Source: a virus. Taken from it: a stretch of DNA of 38,228 nucleotides. A program made the position numbers and the translations under genes. The notes beneath the pieces were generated by a model that saw only the letters and a program-made list of their open reading frames with translations, had not been told where the DNA came from and did no database searches. Positions 7,579-14,818 of the stretch are shown here, piece by piece. The DNA lies in the IMG/VR virus record IMGVR_UViG_3300037840_000278, positions 1 to 38,228 of that record. The stretch is one strand, 5' to 3'. The first letter of the stretch is position 1. Each line of letters starts with the position of its first letter.

Positions 7579-7784
7579 AAAAGGGCTATAAACTCAAATT
7601 GGAGCGTGTAGTCGGTCGAAAGCCGCCTATCCGTAAGGCTGCCAAGATCAGAAGAGCTGAGAAGAAGGACGACCCTATCTCAGCTCAAGAGACATTCGCC
7701 TACAATCGCATGAAAGATGAGCCAGAAGCACCGCGCTATAAAACAATGAACATGAAACGAATGAGAACTTCTCGAGGCGTATGA
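7575..7784 (+). CDS. Small Lys/Arg-rich protein
   Basis: The protein has 69 residues and starts at a GTG that overlaps the previous stop (GTGA). It is very basic (KPPIRKAAKIRRAEKKDD), ending MKRMRTSRGV. A related phrase, KPIRKAEKIL, recurs in the gene at 7894-8055, so the two may be diverged duplicates. Such proteins near the portal could be minor virion or DNA-associated proteins. Function is unknown. Confidence 0.65.
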   Translation: MKKGYKLKLERVVGRKPPIRKAAKIRRAEKKDDPISAQETFAYNRMKDEPEAPRYKTMNMKRMRTSRGV

Positions 7785-7888
7785 AACACAAGAAAGTCAA
7801 AGCTAAAAAAGTAGCTGCAAAAATGATGGAGCATCACGAAGAGAAAATGATGCCCCATAAAAAAATGAAGCATCATAAAAAGAAGTAG
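7781..7888 (+). CDS. Tiny Lys/His/Met-rich peptide, 35 residues
   Basis: The ATG overlaps the previous stop (ATGA). The peptide begins MKHKKVKAKKVAAK, continues MMEHHEEKMMPHKK and ends MKHHKKK. Nearly every residue is Lys, His, Met or Glu. The low complexity is striking, and the spacing and coupling fit the neighbouring genes. It could bind nucleic acid or metal, but this is inference. Confidence 0.6.
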   Translation: MKHKKVKAKKVAAKMMEHHEEKMMPHKKMKHHKKK

Positions 7889-7893
7889 GCTTT

Positions 7894-8055
7894 GTGGACA
7901 AAAAAATGCGTCGCCAGGTCACGAAGCCTATCCGTAAGGCTGAGAAGATCCTGAAAAAAGCTGAAAAGTCCAATATGAAGCTCGCTAACTATGATGAGCG
8001 TGTGCGTGATCCTGAGATCAGGAAACTGCATAAGCTTGAGAAAAAGCGTCGCTAG
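7894..8055 (+). CDS. Small basic helical protein, 53 residues
   Basis: It starts at a GTG at 7894 with AGG a few bases upstream; an ATG four codons later is the alternative. The sequence is mainly one long charged helix (KPIRKAEKILKKAEKSNMKL, then VRDPEIRKLHKLEKKRR). It shares PIRKAxKI with the gene at 7575-7784. It could bind DNA or RNA; no family is recognised. Confidence 0.6.
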   Translation: MDKKMRRQVTKPIRKAEKILKKAEKSNMKLANYDERVRDPEIRKLHKLEKKRR

Positions 8056-8070
8056 TTCACGCTAGCAAGA

Positions 8071-8127
8071 GTTTTGTTGCTCATCTCAACAAACGAGGAA
8101 CGCCGCTGTACTCGCTAAACCCGCGGC
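8071..8127 (+). promoter_or_regulatory. Two small hairpins in gap before 8145 gene
   Basis: The 89-base gap after the basic gene run holds GTTTTGTTG/CAACAAAC (8071-8079 with 8087-8094, one bulge) and GCCGC/GCGGC (8102-8106 with 8123-8127). The second is followed by the GAGGG ribosome site of the next gene. There is no T run, so it is not a classic terminator; mRNA processing or stability is possible. Confidence 0.3.
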
Positions 8128-8144
8128 ACCACTACTGAGGGAAT

Positions 8145-8381
8145 ATGAAAAAAGGTGAGCTTTCAAAAATCCGCTCTAAGCCAGGTCAATCCAACGCCTA
8201 CAAGTATAAAGACGTTAAATCCTTTGCTGGCCCTAATCACACTTTCCCCATCAATACTCCCGCGCGAGCCAGAAATGCACTCGCTCGGGCGCACTTCGCT
8301 GCTAACCCCTCTGCGGTTAAAGCCAAGGTTCACAAGAAGTACCCATCTATCGGGAAGCCTCAACGTGGCAAAAAAGCTTGA
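8145..8381 (+). CDS. Small phage protein, DUF6582-like C-terminal motif
   Basis: The protein has 78 residues. The central phrase FAGPNHTFPINTPARARNAL, followed by AVKAKVHKKYP, matches a pattern (FAxPxxxxPInxxxxARxAL then VxxxVxxRxP) often found near phage head genes, similar to DUF6582. The function is unknown; some occurrences are fused to head proteases. A GAGGG site lies six bases before the ATG. It overlaps the next gene by 17 bases. Confidence 0.75.
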   Translation: MKKGELSKIRSKPGQSNAYKYKDVKSFAGPNHTFPINTPARARNALARAHFAANPSAVKAKVHKKYPSIGKPQRGKKA

Positions 8382-8808
8382 TCTAGAGACAAAAGAGTTT
8401 GGCAAGGAATACTCTCGCCAAATGACTAAGCATGCAGATGAGCGTATCCAAATGGGGGATATGGCTGGCGAGTTTACCAAGAAGTACGCCTATGAGCTCT
8501 CAGACATGATCAAAAAGCATGAGCATCTCGAGGGTGTCTACTACATCTATGTTCTCTGGAGCAAAGATCCTAGATTTCCTTCAGCTACCAAGCTCTGCTT
8601 CTGCTCCATGCGCGAGAAGGATCTCAACAAAGCCAGTATGCTTCCCTCTACTGACCTATGGAAAATAGATAATAAAAATGGATCATTCATCCTAAGGTGG
8701 TCTATTCCTCCTAAGGGCAAGATCAAGCGCACTCTTGAAAAGCCCACAGACGAGAAGCGCTTTACCTGGACAAAGGAAATGATCGAAAATAAAAGGAAAA
8801 AACAATGA
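8365..8808 (+). CDS. Unknown protein upstream of scaffold, 147 residues
   Basis: I start it at the GTG at 8365 (VAKKLDLETKEFGKEYSRQM), which has GGGAAG seven bases upstream. The longer open frame to 8155 lies entirely over the previous gene and reads as a shadow. The N-terminal third is a charged helix; the middle (GVYYIYVLWSKDPRFP, then LCFCSMREKD) looks like beta strands. The stop overlaps the scaffold start. It could be a head-assembly accessory, but this is only from position. Confidence 0.7.
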   Translation: MAKKLDLETKEFGKEYSRQMTKHADERIQMGDMAGEFTKKYAYELSDMIKKHEHLEGVYYIYVLWSKDPRFPSATKLCFCSMREKDLNKASMLPSTDLWKIDNKNGSFILRWSIPPKGKIKRTLEKPTDEKRFTWTKEMIENKRKKQ

Positions 8809-9464
8809 CAGATGAGCAAGAGAATGAGCCAATCGAGCAAGAAGAAGTCCAAGCAGAGGAAAAAAAGTCTAAAGAGTATAACTGGGCCCAAGCCAACAAG
8901 CTCATTAAAGCCCAGGCCGAAGAATTGGCTGCTCTGCGCGCTCAGAAGGCTACAGTGCCTAATCAACAAGTCTCAAATGAGAGTGCTCCATCAAATCTCC
9001 AAGATGAAGACTGGCTCACAGTAGGACAGTATAAGAAAATGTCCACCAGCGAGCTTAAATCTATGGTGGAGGAAGAAGTAACACGCAGAACAGAACGCGC
9101 AACCTTCCAGCAAGCAAAAGCGCAAGCCACAGACTGGGAAAGCGTGCTAACTCGCGAGTCTATAGCCGAGTTTGAGCGTGATAATCCAGCTTATGCAGCG
9201 TCCCTAGCTAAAATTACCGATCAAGACGCTCAAACGATCGCCGTCTACCATGCGATTAAGGCATATAAAGGGCAGAAAGCACCTGCAACTTCTCGTGAAC
9301 AAGCTATAAACCGTGAGAAGATCGATCGTAATCTCGAAAAACCTCACACAACAGCGCTGCCCAAGCCTCCAGACGCACGTCCGCAGGCCGAGGACCCTTA
9401 TGATCAACGTTTGAGAAGGAAGCAGCTATGGACGAAAATGCAGAATCTCGCCCGCCAAGCATAG
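8805..9464 (+). CDS. Probable capsid scaffolding protein
   Basis: The protein has 219 residues, highly charged and helical with no cysteines. The N-terminus is very acidic (MTDEQENEPIEQEEVQAEEK). The centre has long helices (KSMVEEEVTRRTERATFQQA), and the C-terminus is a basic helix (RLRRKQLWTKMQNLARQA). An acidic N-terminus with a basic coat-binding C-terminal helix, between the portal and the coat gene, is typical of scaffolding proteins such as P22 gp8. These guide coat assembly and then leave the prohead. There is little sequence identity to rely on, so this is from composition and place. Confidence 0.75.
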   Translation: MTDEQENEPIEQEEVQAEEKKSKEYNWAQANKLIKAQAEELAALRAQKATVPNQQVSNESAPSNLQDEDWLTVGQYKKMSTSELKSMVEEEVTRRTERATFQQAKAQATDWESVLTRESIAEFERDNPAYAASLAKITDQDAQTIAVYHAIKAYKGQKAPATSREQAINREKIDRNLEKPHTTALPKPPDARPQAEDPYDQRLRRKQLWTKMQNLARQA

Positions 9465-9628
9465 GATCAATCGCGCAATGCTTGAAATGCAATAGTGATA
9501 TGAAGTTTATGGGACATCATATGATAGGCCCGGACTATACGTGTGAAAAATGTGATAAAGTTTACATAGTTCGTTATGGAAAAATCTACGCCGCAAGATT
9601 TGTTTTGCCCATGCTCGGCCAAGCTTAA
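9428..9628 (+). CDS. Zinc-ribbon protein, 66 residues
   Basis: It has two CxxC knuckles, C18xxC21 and C39xxC42 (QCLKCNSDM, then YTCEKCDKVY), spaced as in a zinc ribbon. It starts in another frame inside the end of the scaffold gene, with AAGGAAG upstream. The fold suggests nucleic-acid or protein binding; function is unknown. A second zinc protein overlaps its end. Confidence 0.7.
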   Translation: MDENAESRPPSIGSIAQCLKCNSDMKFMGHHMIGPDYTCEKCDKVYIVRYGKIYAARFVLPMLGQA

Positions 9629-9800
9629 GTTTATTAATGAAGTCTATTGGTGTCCTAGTTGCCTACAAAAATATCGCAGTGTCCCAGAAGGGCATTATTG
9701 TAATCAATGGGATGGCTTGTGGATAGAGCCTAGCGATCCTGAGTTTGAGTGTTGCTTTTGTTTTAGTCCTAGGAAAAAGTATGGATCTACAACCACATGA
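9576..9800 (+). CDS. Second zinc-binding protein, 74 residues
   Basis: It has several Cys pairs: C11xC13, C26xxC29, and later C42 with CCFC (59-62). Tryptophans lie near the motifs (VYWCPSCLQKY, then CNQWDGLW). It starts 53 bases inside the previous zinc-ribbon gene with no clear ribosome site, so it is probably coupled. The two adjacent zinc genes may have arisen by duplication, but their identity is too low to be sure. Confidence 0.6.
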   Translation: MEKSTPQDLFCPCSAKLKFINEVYWCPSCLQKYRSVPEGHYCNQWDGLWIEPSDPEFECCFCFSPRKKYGSTTT

Positions 9801-9894
9801 ATACTATTTTCTACTTCAAAACGGCTATGTTTATTCCGGCTCATCTTGCTTCGTAGATATTTTCTTCTGGAAAAGACTTGTCGATTTTAATTAA
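9781..9894 (+). CDS. Small aromatic-rich peptide, 37 residues
   Basis: A short frame begins MDLQPHEYYFLLQNGYVYSG and ends DIFFWKRLVDFN. The ATG at 9781 has AGGA with seven-base spacing, inside the end of the preceding gene. The pattern resembles a single small beta domain with hydrophobic strands, not a membrane segment. It is the last gene before the coat leader. Confidence 0.5.
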   Translation: MDLQPHEYYFLLQNGYVYSGSSCFVDIFFWKRLVDFN

Positions 9895-9918
9895 TTATTA
9901 TACGATCCAAATTACGAG

Positions 9919-10061
9919 TAGTCCACGTTACGGACTAATTCGAGTCACCCACGTTACGGGTCGCGTACAGCAGTCTCGCAACTGCATCACGTTTAGTTAA
10001 TGGGCGTAATTGGGTGCCGCCTCCCCCTAGACGAAAAATGCTGAGTCATTTTTAAACGTGA
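9919..10061 (+). ncRNA. Structured leader RNA of the coat gene (candidate regulator)
   Basis: The 173-base gap before the coat ATG has no open frame but dense pairing. Helix A is TAGTCC/GGACTA (9919-9924, 9932-9937). Helix B is ACCC/GGGT (9947-9950, 9958-9961). A and B have identical 7-base loops, ACGTTAC. Helix C is GCAGT/ACTGC (9970-9974, 9981-9985). A long-range helix P1 pairs TCACGTTTA (9987-9995) with TAAACGTGA (10053-10061). Inside P1 sit GGGCG/CGCCT (10002-10006, 10018-10022, one G-U) and AAAAATG/CATTTTT (10034-10040, 10047-10053). P1 covers the GUGAG ribosome site, so folding should restrain coat translation. No known family recognised. Confidence 0.6.
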
Positions 10062-10067
10062 GCCGTC

Positions 10068-11027
10068 ATGTCACAACCAGTAACCAGCGCAAACCTACCT
10101 CCGCAAATTCGCATCCAAGCGGTCGATCAATTGCTCGTCCGTCCGATGCCTTTCTGCATCCACGCAGAGTTAGCGGATACGGTTAAGTTAAAGCCGAATC
10201 TAGGCGACATCGCCAGATTCTCCCGTTATCAAAACCTTGCGACCTTTCCAGCTCCTCTGGGGCCTCTGTTCGCAAACCCACCTCTGCAACCTTTGACTCG
10301 AGTCGATATCGATGCTCAAGTGCAGTACTACGCCACAAGCGTTCTAATCACAAAGCAGGTCACGCTTATCAACGAAGATCCCGTTCTCGCTGAAACCACG
10401 TCTCTACTGGCCCAAGCCCTTCAGGAAACTGAAGATCAGCTAGTCCGAGAGATGATGCAGGCTACAGCGTCGGTCATTTATTGTGTCGGCGGATTTAATG
10501 GTGACTCTCCCACGGAATTGACCCAGTCGGATATTTCTGGCGTCGTAGCGACTCTGAGAACCAACTCAGCTCGTTTCGTCACAGAGTACATAGAAGGGGA
10601 CCTGAAATTCGGAACCGGCCCAGTTAGAGATTGCTTCTTTGCTCTTGCAAACACACAACTCCAACCGCAAGTCGAGCAGATCAAATCATTCCAAGCGAAG
10701 GCAAATTATCCTACTCCAGAGAAGACCTTGATAGCGGAGTGGGGGACAACGGATAACGTTCGTTGGCTGCTTTCTCCTCTTGGAGTCGTATCTCTCGGGG
10801 CATCTGCCAACGGTAGAGACGTGTTTAGCTCCTTCATTGTAGCTAACCACTCCTACGCGATTGTCGATATTGATGAGTTCAACGCTGAATTCATCTATGT
10901 GCCACCAGTTCCGTCGGCTGCTGACCCTGTCGGCCTCCGTCAGATCGCATCATCTCGCTTCTCCTTCGCAACAAGGATTACGAATGACTTGTGGTTAGAT
11001 AATCTTATCTCAACCCTAAGCCTGTAG
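10068..11027 (+). CDS. Major capsid protein (N4-gp56-like)
   Basis: The protein has 319 residues, about the usual length for the N4-gp56 coat family (HK97 fold). Family-like features are an N-terminal arm with ADTVKLKPNLGDIARFSRYQ, then VDIDAQVQYYATSVLITKQ, a helix rich in Leu and Glu (LAQALQETEDQLVREMMQA, the spine helix) and SFIVANHSYAIVDIDEF near 265. It follows the scaffold, as in related phages. The ATG at 10068 has a GAG site within a long leader helix, so its translation is likely regulated. Hundreds of copies would build the shell, making it the most strongly expressed gene here. Confidence 0.8.
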   Translation: MSQPVTSANLPPQIRIQAVDQLLVRPMPFCIHAELADTVKLKPNLGDIARFSRYQNLATFPAPLGPLFANPPLQPLTRVDIDAQVQYYATSVLITKQVTLINEDPVLAETTSLLAQALQETEDQLVREMMQATASVIYCVGGFNGDSPTELTQSDISGVVATLRTNSARFVTEYIEGDLKFGTGPVRDCFFALANTQLQPQVEQIKSFQAKANYPTPEKTLIAEWGTTDNVRWLLSPLGVVSLGASANGRDVFSSFIVANHSYAIVDIDEFNAEFIYVPPVPSAADPVGLRQIASSRFSFATRITNDLWLDNLISTLSL

Positions 11028-11035
11028 GAGCAAAA

Positions 11036-12067
11036 ATGTATACTCCGCAATCCTTGATCGCACGAGGTTCATTTCTCTCAACCGGGAATCCTGTAACCTT
11101 CCAAGTGCAGCCAGGTCTTGACTACATGCTAGTCAAAAACCGAACTCAATGGGGCAACGCTGCCGCGACTGTTATTCAATCTGAGTGGTTCACTGGTTTA
11201 GCAGCTGGTTCGGCCTATCAGATCACGAATACAGTGACTACCAATGTCATGAAAGACACCTTTGCTACGACAAATGGTTTCACATACATTGATCCAGACT
11301 TTCCGATCACCTATGCGCCGGTTGCTCTAGCAACGCCATTCTTTACCGCGGCTAATCCGATTGTGTTTACAACGGCCACAGCCCACGGTTTGAATGTCGG
11401 AGACACTGTCATCTTTACAAATATGACAGGGGCTCGCCAGATCGCTGGCCCGCAGTACACCGTTAGCGCGGTTCCATCTACAACAACATTCTCAGTCTTG
11501 ATTAACTCGACTGGGTTTGTCGTAGGTACAGCAGGATTCGTGCAGAAAGTCTCTAACCCCCTCTTTATCCCTCAAGCCAATGTGATCACTGGTATGACGT
11601 CAGCATCGTCAGCAGTGGTAACTCTAGCGCAAGGGATCACATTCACAGTCGGGCAATACGTCCGCATTGTAATGCCAGCAGGATGGGGTATGTCTGAAGC
11701 AGTTAATGGGGTGCTAGCTTTGGTTACAGCGGTGAACAACTCACCTACTGTAAACACAGTGACGCTCAACTATAACTCTACAGGCCAAGGAACCTTTGCG
11801 TTCCCTCTAACTGCAGCAGTGCCAATCAGTTTCCCTGAATTGGTACCAGTTGGAACGATCGCCGAAACTGTAATTCAACTTCCTAATAACGCATCTTTCA
11901 CAATCGAAAACATGGCCGATGCTGTTCGCAACAACCAATTCCGTGGAATCATCCTCGGCACAGGTGTTGTAGGTTCAGCAACGGGTGGCCCTGGATCAAC
12001 TCCAGATGTTATCGACTGGTGGATGTTTAAAGCGGATGTGACTTTAGTTCCTGGCATCTTCTATTAA
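11036..12067 (+). CDS. Virion protein with beta modules, possible head decoration
   Basis: The protein has 343 residues, immediately after the coat gene with GGAG upstream. The N-terminal 90 residues are unlike anything I know. Residues 99-160 form a FCCH-like beta module (TATAHGLNVGDTVIFTNM, then VPSTTTFSVLINST). Residues 175-280 (FIPQANVITGMTSASSAVVT, then GQYVRIVMPAGWGM and ELVPVGTIAETV) are clearly related to the whole of the 113-residue protein at 12850-13191. It is Thr/Val/Gly rich and beta-rich, as expected for a surface or connector protein. A UUCG-capped terminator follows. Confidence 0.65.
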   Translation: MYTPQSLIARGSFLSTGNPVTFQVQPGLDYMLVKNRTQWGNAAATVIQSEWFTGLAAGSAYQITNTVTTNVMKDTFATTNGFTYIDPDFPITYAPVALATPFFTAANPIVFTTATAHGLNVGDTVIFTNMTGARQIAGPQYTVSAVPSTTTFSVLINSTGFVVGTAGFVQKVSNPLFIPQANVITGMTSASSAVVTLAQGITFTVGQYVRIVMPAGWGMSEAVNGVLALVTAVNNSPTVNTVTLNYNSTGQGTFAFPLTAAVPISFPELVPVGTIAETVIQLPNNASFTIENMADAVRNNQFRGIILGTGVVGSATGGPGSTPDVIDWWMFKADVTLVPGIFY

Positions 12068-12072
12068 TCTCT

Positions 12073-12093
12073 AGGGGCCTTCGGGCCCCTTTC
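12073..12093 (+). terminator. Terminator after coat and decoration genes
   Basis: AGGGGCC-TTCG-GGCCCCT is a perfect 7-bp stem with a very stable UUCG loop, starting just after the stop at 12067 and followed by TTC. The T run is short, so it may be partial, lowering transcription into the downstream tail genes relative to the coat gene. Confidence 0.75.
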
Positions 12094-12106
12094 AACTTAG
12101 GACGAC

Positions 12107-12841
12107 ATGGCAAAATCAAAAGCAATAGAAAGTGCGCTGAGAAGTGACGAGCCCATTAAAGCTCCAACGCGCTCAGATGAGCCTAATCAGGCACCAAGTA
12201 TGGCCGATCAAATCACCGCAAGACTCGCAGAGCAACGCGGCACAGTGGACGGTCAAGAGCAACCAATTGAGATGATCAACCAATATCACAATCCGAATCA
12301 ACAAGACCCCTTTCTCAAAGCCAATGATCATAGATCCGACTATGATTATGCGATGCAAGATGTCGATGAAAAGGCGATGGGAGATATGAACATCTCCGAC
12401 GGTCTTGTCGGTTCCTATCTTTACGGTTCCAAGGAGCAACTAACTCCAGCTATCGTGGATCAGCGTAAGCGGCGTGTAGAAGAGCGCAAAAAGCAAGACC
12501 GAATACCTATCGTCTGCCGCTTTATTAATCACGAGCTGAAAGGCGGTTCTGCTAGGTTCTGCTTCCGTCAGTATGCAGATGAGCCGATCCGTATCCTTGA
12601 GTTCCTCGATGGCAAGGTCTACAAAATCAATGTAGGGCTCATGCGCCACGTCAACGACAACTGTCGAATCCGCGTACACCAATACGATGAATCGGTAAGC
12701 ACGGCTGAAGGAAATATCTATGATGCTACTAGTGGCGGTAAACGCCCTAAGCAGCTTCAGATCAAAAAGCCGAATTACACATCTATCACATACCCGAGGT
12801 ACGAATTCATACCTGTACAACTGAAAACAATTCCTAGATAG
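12107..12841 (+). CDS. Unknown virion-cluster protein, 244 residues
   Basis: The N-terminal 100 residues are polar and probably disordered (SDEPIKAPTRSDEPNQAP has an internal SDEP repeat). The C-terminal half has a compact domain: RIPIVCRFINHELKGGSARF, then RILEFLDGKVYKINVGLM and a final PRYEFIPVQL. The same kind of domain is common in podovirus structural clusters without a known role. It starts 17 bases after the terminator hairpin with AGGA upstream, so it may have its own reduced expression. Confidence 0.65.
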   Translation: MAKSKAIESALRSDEPIKAPTRSDEPNQAPSMADQITARLAEQRGTVDGQEQPIEMINQYHNPNQQDPFLKANDHRSDYDYAMQDVDEKAMGDMNISDGLVGSYLYGSKEQLTPAIVDQRKRRVEERKKQDRIPIVCRFINHELKGGSARFCFRQYADEPIRILEFLDGKVYKINVGLMRHVNDNCRIRVHQYDESVSTAEGNIYDATSGGKRPKQLQIKKPNYTSITYPRYEFIPVQLKTIPR

Positions 12842-12849
12842 GATATGTC

Positions 12850-13191
12850 GTGGCCAGCAACTTTCTGCCTCTATTGTTTATCCCTCAGGCTCGTATCATT
12901 GCGGGAATAACGCAGGCGAATCCTGGCGTGGTCACGACTACCGTTCCTCACACTTATCAAAATCAGGCGTATGTGCGCCTGATTATCCCTCAAGCATATG
13001 GGATGCAGCAGCTCGCAAATCATCTTTTCAATATAACAATCTTGAGTTCTACTACATTTTCATTGAATGTAGATACAACAGCGTATCAAGCGTTCGTGGC
13101 AGCGGATGAGATTCAACTCCCTCAAGTGTTGCCAGTGGGAGAGTTTGCGACGACTGTTTCAAGTGCGATGCAAAATGCAGGAGTCATATGA
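12850..13191 (+). CDS. Small virion protein, paralogue of a module in the 11036 protein
   Basis: The protein has 113 residues, starting at a GTG with AGGA upstream. It reads FIPQARIIAGITQANPGVVT, then YVRLIIPQAYGMQQLAN and LPQVLPVGEFATTV. Each segment aligns in order with residues 175-280 of the gene at 11036-12067, which marks an ancient duplication. A similar phrase, VTGVTNASPGVVTAPNHNL, occurs in the 855-residue tail protein. It may add a beta module to a connector or tail. Its stop overlaps the adaptor start. Confidence 0.65.
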   Translation: MASNFLPLLFIPQARIIAGITQANPGVVTTTVPHTYQNQAYVRLIIPQAYGMQQLANHLFNITILSSTTFSLNVDTTAYQAFVAADEIQLPQVLPVGEFATTVSSAMQNAGVI

Positions 13192-14216
13192 GCGCAGTTA
13201 TTTCAACACTAGCCGATATTCGCCTGACATTCCGATCGGTAACGGCTAACCAATCCCCTGAAGATTTCACAGACACACAAATCGATCTATTTATCAACAA
13301 ATTTTATATCTATTATTTGCCATCTGAGCTAAAACTCCTCGATCTTAAGGACACCTTCGTTTTTTACACTCAGCCAAATGTTGATACTTACGCTTTTGAT
13401 ACTGTCAATTATTATTCTGTGCAGACACCGCTCTATGTAGCCGGTATCGAATCCCAATATACTCAAAACCGCGGTGAATTCTATCGTTACTGGCCTAAGA
13501 TCGCCTATAAACAGCAACTGGGGACTGGAGATGGTGTAACACTTACCTTTTCGCCTAACACGCAATTCGGCCTTTTCCTGCGCTCTATCGATCAAGCCAT
13601 AGATCCCTTCGAGCAGTTCAAGGAAGTGTTGATCACGACGTTCATGGCAGACGGATCGAGCTTCATCATCGTGGATCAGGGCGGAGCAATCGGGAATGTT
13701 GGAAATCTAATCACGCGATTTAAGTATGGTACTACTCCAGCTGGCACAATCGTCGGTTCAGTCAATTATTTCACAGGAGCGCTGACTTTTACGTATCCGG
13801 TAGGCTTCCCGCCAGCGCAGCAATCGCCTATCGAAATCCAGTATACCCCTTTCCAGCCCTCTCGACCTCAATCGATGCTATTCTACAACAACTATTTCAC
13901 TTTGCGCCCCGTTCCCGACGATGTGTATGAGGTGTGCTTGGATGCTTTTGTAACTCCTACGACATTCCTCTCCACTCAACCCCAGGCCACTCCAGTTATC
14001 CAGCAGTGGTCGACGCTTCTGGCCTATGGCGCATCTAAGATCTTTTTCGAGCAGCAACTAGATACTGAAAGTATGGCTAGATTGCAGCCGTTTTATCAGG
14101 AGCAACTTAGCATGGTGGAGCGTAGGACTCTTGAGCAGCTTGTGGGGCAAAGATCCCAAACGATCTTCACAGACTCCAGATGGATACCCTTCACCTTAAC
14201 GCCGCCTTATTATTAA
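13188..14216 (+). CDS. Probable head-tail adaptor protein
   Basis: The protein has 342 residues. The N-terminal helical domain (TLADIRLTFRSVTANQSPED, then DTQIDLFINKFYIYYLPSEL) and the C-terminal segment (FTLRPVPDDVYEVCLDAFVT, then helices with a TESMARLQPFYQEQLSMVER phrase) resemble podovirus adaptor proteins, such as those of P22/SU10-like phages, which sit below the portal. A beta insert in the middle (GTIVGSVNYFTGALTFTYP) is shared in style with the 855-residue protein. It is in the expected position after the head genes. Confidence 0.65.
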   Translation: MSAVISTLADIRLTFRSVTANQSPEDFTDTQIDLFINKFYIYYLPSELKLLDLKDTFVFYTQPNVDTYAFDTVNYYSVQTPLYVAGIESQYTQNRGEFYRYWPKIAYKQQLGTGDGVTLTFSPNTQFGLFLRSIDQAIDPFEQFKEVLITTFMADGSSFIIVDQGGAIGNVGNLITRFKYGTTPAGTIVGSVNYFTGALTFTYPVGFPPAQQSPIEIQYTPFQPSRPQSMLFYNNYFTLRPVPDDVYEVCLDAFVTPTTFLSTQPQATPVIQQWSTLLAYGASKIFFEQQLDTESMARLQPFYQEQLSMVERRTLEQLVGQRSQTIFTDSRWIPFTLTPPYY

Positions 14217-14233
14217 AATTATAGGTATACCAT

Positions 14234-14818
14234 ATGTCTACATGGACAACCAATATCCCGCAGCCTAACGACCTACTGTCGATCTCTCAGCCTCAATTGC
14301 TGGGTAATACGAACAGCAACCAAACGATCTTTGGCACAGATCACTTTACCTTCAATTTTGCTACGGTAGGATTAAGAGGTTATCATAAACAAGTGACGTT
14401 CGGTCAGCCTCTTAGCGTCAATCCAGGTCAGATTTCCCCCATCGCCACTCTATACACCAAGCTGGATGTTAATAGCGTGCCTCAACTCTTCTTCCAGAAC
14501 GGCGCTCTAAGCACCAATGTGATCCAGATAACAGGGGGTGGGCTTGCAGGCGCCTGGGCGCAGATGAAAATATCGGGAGGAGTTCTAACGCTTCCGTCAT
14601 CCTATAACATCGCAACATCAACAAGAAATAGTGTAAGTAATTACACTTTAACCTTCTCAACGCCATTCTCTACTATGAATTATGCACCTGTAATAACCGC
14701 TTTTGGATCTGGAATCACATATACAATTGTTTCTCAAACTGCTAGTTCATTTCAATTCACTACGGGGAATTTGGCAGCCGATCCGTCTTTTATCAGCATC
14801 GTATTCTTTGGTGGATAA
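14234..14818 (+). CDS. Structural protein, possible tail/fibre component
   Basis: The protein has 194 residues. The N-terminus reads MSTWTTNIPQPNDLLSISQP, followed by a DHFTFNF segment and GYHKQV. This is the pattern of phage structural proteins that begin with a Pro/Gln-rich peptide and a short DH region, often near tail needles or fibres. The rest is beta-rich with a glycine-rich centre. AGG lies eight bases before the ATG, within a GGTATACC palindrome. It overlaps the next start by one base. Confidence 0.6.
   Translation: MSTWTTNIPQPNDLLSISQPQLLGNTNSNQTIFGTDHFTFNFATVGLRGYHKQVTFGQPLSVNPGQISPIATLYTKLDVNSVPQLFFQNGALSTNVIQITGGGLAGAWAQMKISGGVLTLPSSYNIATSTRNSVSNYTLTFSTPFSTMNYAPVITAFGSGITYTIVSQTASSFQFTTGNLAADPSFISIVFFGG

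Noticed and set aside
8155-8364. N-terminal extension of the 8365-8808 gene
   Set aside because: These bases code the DUF6582-like protein in another frame, and the GTG at 8365 has a good ribosome site.
9895-10067. tRNA or known ribozyme in the coat leader
   Set aside because: No acceptor/anticodon/T-loop arrangement, and no hammerhead or twister core could be found by eye.
14224-14231. GGTATACC palindrome similar to the 2730 operator
   Set aside because: Eight bases only, overlapping an ordinary ribosome site; not enough to call an operator.
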